The notes beneath the pieces were generated by a model, which searched no databases, was not told where the DNA came from, and saw only the letters and a program-made list of their open reading frames with translations. A stretch of DNA of 20,046 bases, taken from positions 1 to 20,046 of the forward strand of contig CADBRK010000093.1 in the NCBI GenBank assembly GCA_902797065.1. Reading direction: 5' to 3'. Both the position numbers and the translations under genes were made by a program. This document shows, one piece after another, positions 19,012-20,046 of this stretch. The stretch comes from an uncultured Ruminococcus sp. GTDB taxonomy: Bacteria; Bacillota; Clostridia; Oscillospirales; Acutalibacteraceae. Each line of letters starts with the position of its first letter. Position 1 is the first letter of the stretch.

Positions 19012-19111
19012 CATCCACGCCTATAGCCTTGTTTTCTTGTATTCTTTGACATTATTATACATTATATTCCAAATACTGTCCATACACTTCTTCTCCTTAT
19101 TCAGCACTTGT

Positions 19112-19576
19112 TCATTTCCGGGTATCATATCCGAGATATTGAAGCAGACCTTTACAGCCCCTCACTATATCTTTATAAGCCTGTTCAAAATCACCAGAGT
19201 ACCACGGGTCGGCAATATCTCCCTGTTCCCCTGCAAAGTAAAGCAAAAGCGAAATCTTGTCATCGGGATCGTCACGAATGATCTTTCGGAGATTTGCGTA
19301 ATTATACCTTTCCATTATTATCAGATGATCGTATCTGTCGTAATCCTCCGCCGTGATCTGCCTTGCATGATGTGTACCGAACGGTATACCCTTGCTTTTC
19401 AGAAGCTTTTTTGCGGGAGGATAAATATCGCAGCCTATCTCTTCACGGCTTGTCGCTGCGGAAGCTATCTCAAAGTCATCGGACGCTCCGAGTTTGCGAA
19501 CCATATCTTTAAAAATATATTCGCTCATCGGGCTTCTGCATATATTGCCGTGGCAGATGAACATTACTTTTATCAT
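19112..19576 (-). CDS. Low-molecular-weight protein tyrosine phosphatase
   Basis: A 154-residue enzyme of the LMW-PTP family. The N-terminal P-loop C8-HGNIC-R14-S15 fits C-x5-R-S, and the general-acid aspartate D123 sits in the DPW motif near the C-terminus. Such phosphatases remove phosphate from tyrosine, or from arginine in the YwlE branch, on cytosolic proteins. The residue after HGN is I rather than T, which speaks for a tyrosine phosphatase; this subfamily point is tentative. The ATG at 19576 has AGAAAGGA at 9-nt spacing. Upstream in-frame starts to 19624 lack a ribosome binding site. It appears to be a single-gene unit. Confidence 0.92.
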   Translation of the reverse strand: MIKVMFICHGNICRSPMSEYIFKDMVRKLGASDDFEIASAATSREEIGCDIYPPAKKLLKSKGIPFGTHHARQITAEDYDRYDHLIIMERYNYANLRKIIRDDPDDKISLLLYFAGEQGDIADPWYSGDFEQAYKDIVRGCKGLLQYLGYDTRK

Positions 19577-19715
19577 AAAAAATTCCTTTCTCGAATTGCT
19601 GTAAAAGGGCATTAAAAGCCGCATTTTGCGAGGGTGTCGTGGTGGTTATGGCTGCTTTGACAGAGTGGGGCGAAAATTACGATCTGCTGCAAAACGGGGC
19701 AAATCGGGGAAGTCG

Positions 19716-19759
19716 TTAGTAGTAAAATCGTAGTAAAAACGGAGGGGTTTTACTACTAA
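19716..19759. terminator. Inverted repeat with a duplicated left arm
   Basis: TTAGTAGTAAAA (19716-19727) is the exact complement of 19748-19759. A second left arm, GTAGTAAAA (19730-19738), can pair with the same right arm. Two mutually exclusive hairpins are therefore possible. The element lies 28 bp beyond the stop of the leftward gene entering at the window edge and may terminate it. The rest of the 211-bp gap 19577-19787 shows no supported gene. Confidence 0.55.
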
Positions 19760-19787
19760 GGATTTTTCGGGCAAAATGAGCCGGTAA

Positions 19788-20046
19788 TTACATTCGTTCA
19801 ACAAGTTCTACCTCAAAGTCAGACCCTAACTCTCTACATAATTGGCAGTACCATTTTTTTGCAGTATTCCAAAAATCATTTATCTGTTTATCATTCCATA
19901 GTAAATCGCCGCCAGGATCACTCCAGTTTAAAGCTTCATCATGCCAGTATATTAAATTCTCTAATTCATTTTTTGTTGTTTCAGAAATTGCAAGTTTTGA
20001 TGTTTCAACAGGGTAATCACCATATAACTCTTTTGCTGCTTGATTA
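19788..20046 (-). CDS. Unrecognised protein, C-terminal 85 residues (partial at window edge)
   Basis: An open minus-strand frame enters from the right edge and stops with TAA at 19788-19790. The 85 visible residues are unusually rich in tryptophan and acidic residues (LIYWHDEALNWSDPGG, LLWNDKQINDFWNTAKKW). A short segment with C-x2-C (WYCQLCREL) follows, and the protein ends FEVELVERM. The start lies outside the window. I do not recognise the family. A small acidic cytosolic protein, such as an immunity-type protein, would fit the composition, but that is only a guess. Confidence 0.6.
   Translation of the reverse strand, partial: NQAAKELYGDYPVETSKLAISETTKNELENLIYWHDEALNWSDPGGDLLWNDKQINDFWNTAKKWYCQLCRELGSDFEVELVERM

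Noticed and set aside
19667..19719. Tiny plus-strand ORF after the phosphatase gene
   Set aside because: It has about 20 codons, no ribosome binding site and no distinguishing features.

Overview
The window looks like a chromosome segment of a gut-type Clostridia, most likely a Ruminococcus-like member of the Oscillospiraceae. This is an inference. It rests on moderate GC with AT-rich intergenic DNA, strong AGGAGG-type ribosome binding sites, several TTG and GTG starts, clostridial-type Obg and Mini-III proteins, and starch-binding-like modules in one very large surface protein. No rRNA, tRNA, CRISPR array, transposase or integrase was seen.

Positions 1-1970 hold a small prophage/ICE-like regulatory island. 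A leftward pair encodes a 78-aa protein and a sigma-70-region-4-like protein. A rightward pair encodes an XRE repressor and an ImmA-type metallopeptidase. The 343-bp divergent region between the pairs carries a good promoter and matching palindromes that look like operators. The far left edge is a dense set of nested palindromes. Positions 1973-6728 (minus strand) hold a carbohydrate ABC importer: lipoprotein binding protein, then two permeases, with no ABC ATPase. A DUF815-type AAA+ ATPase gene sits inside this set and is bracketed by imperfect inverted repeats of about 44 bp.

Positions 7077-7640 hold a rightward MecA-family adaptor gene. It is separated from the importer by a region containing an unexplained GC-rich island. 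Positions 7684-14975 (minus) form a three-gene type IV pilin operon: a 1988-residue PilX/GspK-like modular pilin, then a PilV-like and a PilW-like prepilin. It has a near-consensus promoter at 15083-15111 and a strong hairpin at its end. The giant pilin carries several beta-rich modules resembling starch-binding domains (X25- and CBM26-like). It is therefore a candidate pilus-tip adhesin for a polysaccharide and is the most notable item here.

Positions 15302-17869 (minus) look like one operon: a small zinc-ribbon membrane protein, obg, mrnC (Mini-III) and an unknown 161-aa protein overlapping mrnC. Positions 17927-18958 (minus) hold an MntA/HepT nucleotidyltransferase/HEPN toxin-antitoxin pair followed closely by a VOC-fold protein. 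Positions 19112-19576 (minus) encode a low-molecular-weight protein tyrosine phosphatase. The window ends inside an unrecognised leftward gene whose last 85 codons are visible.
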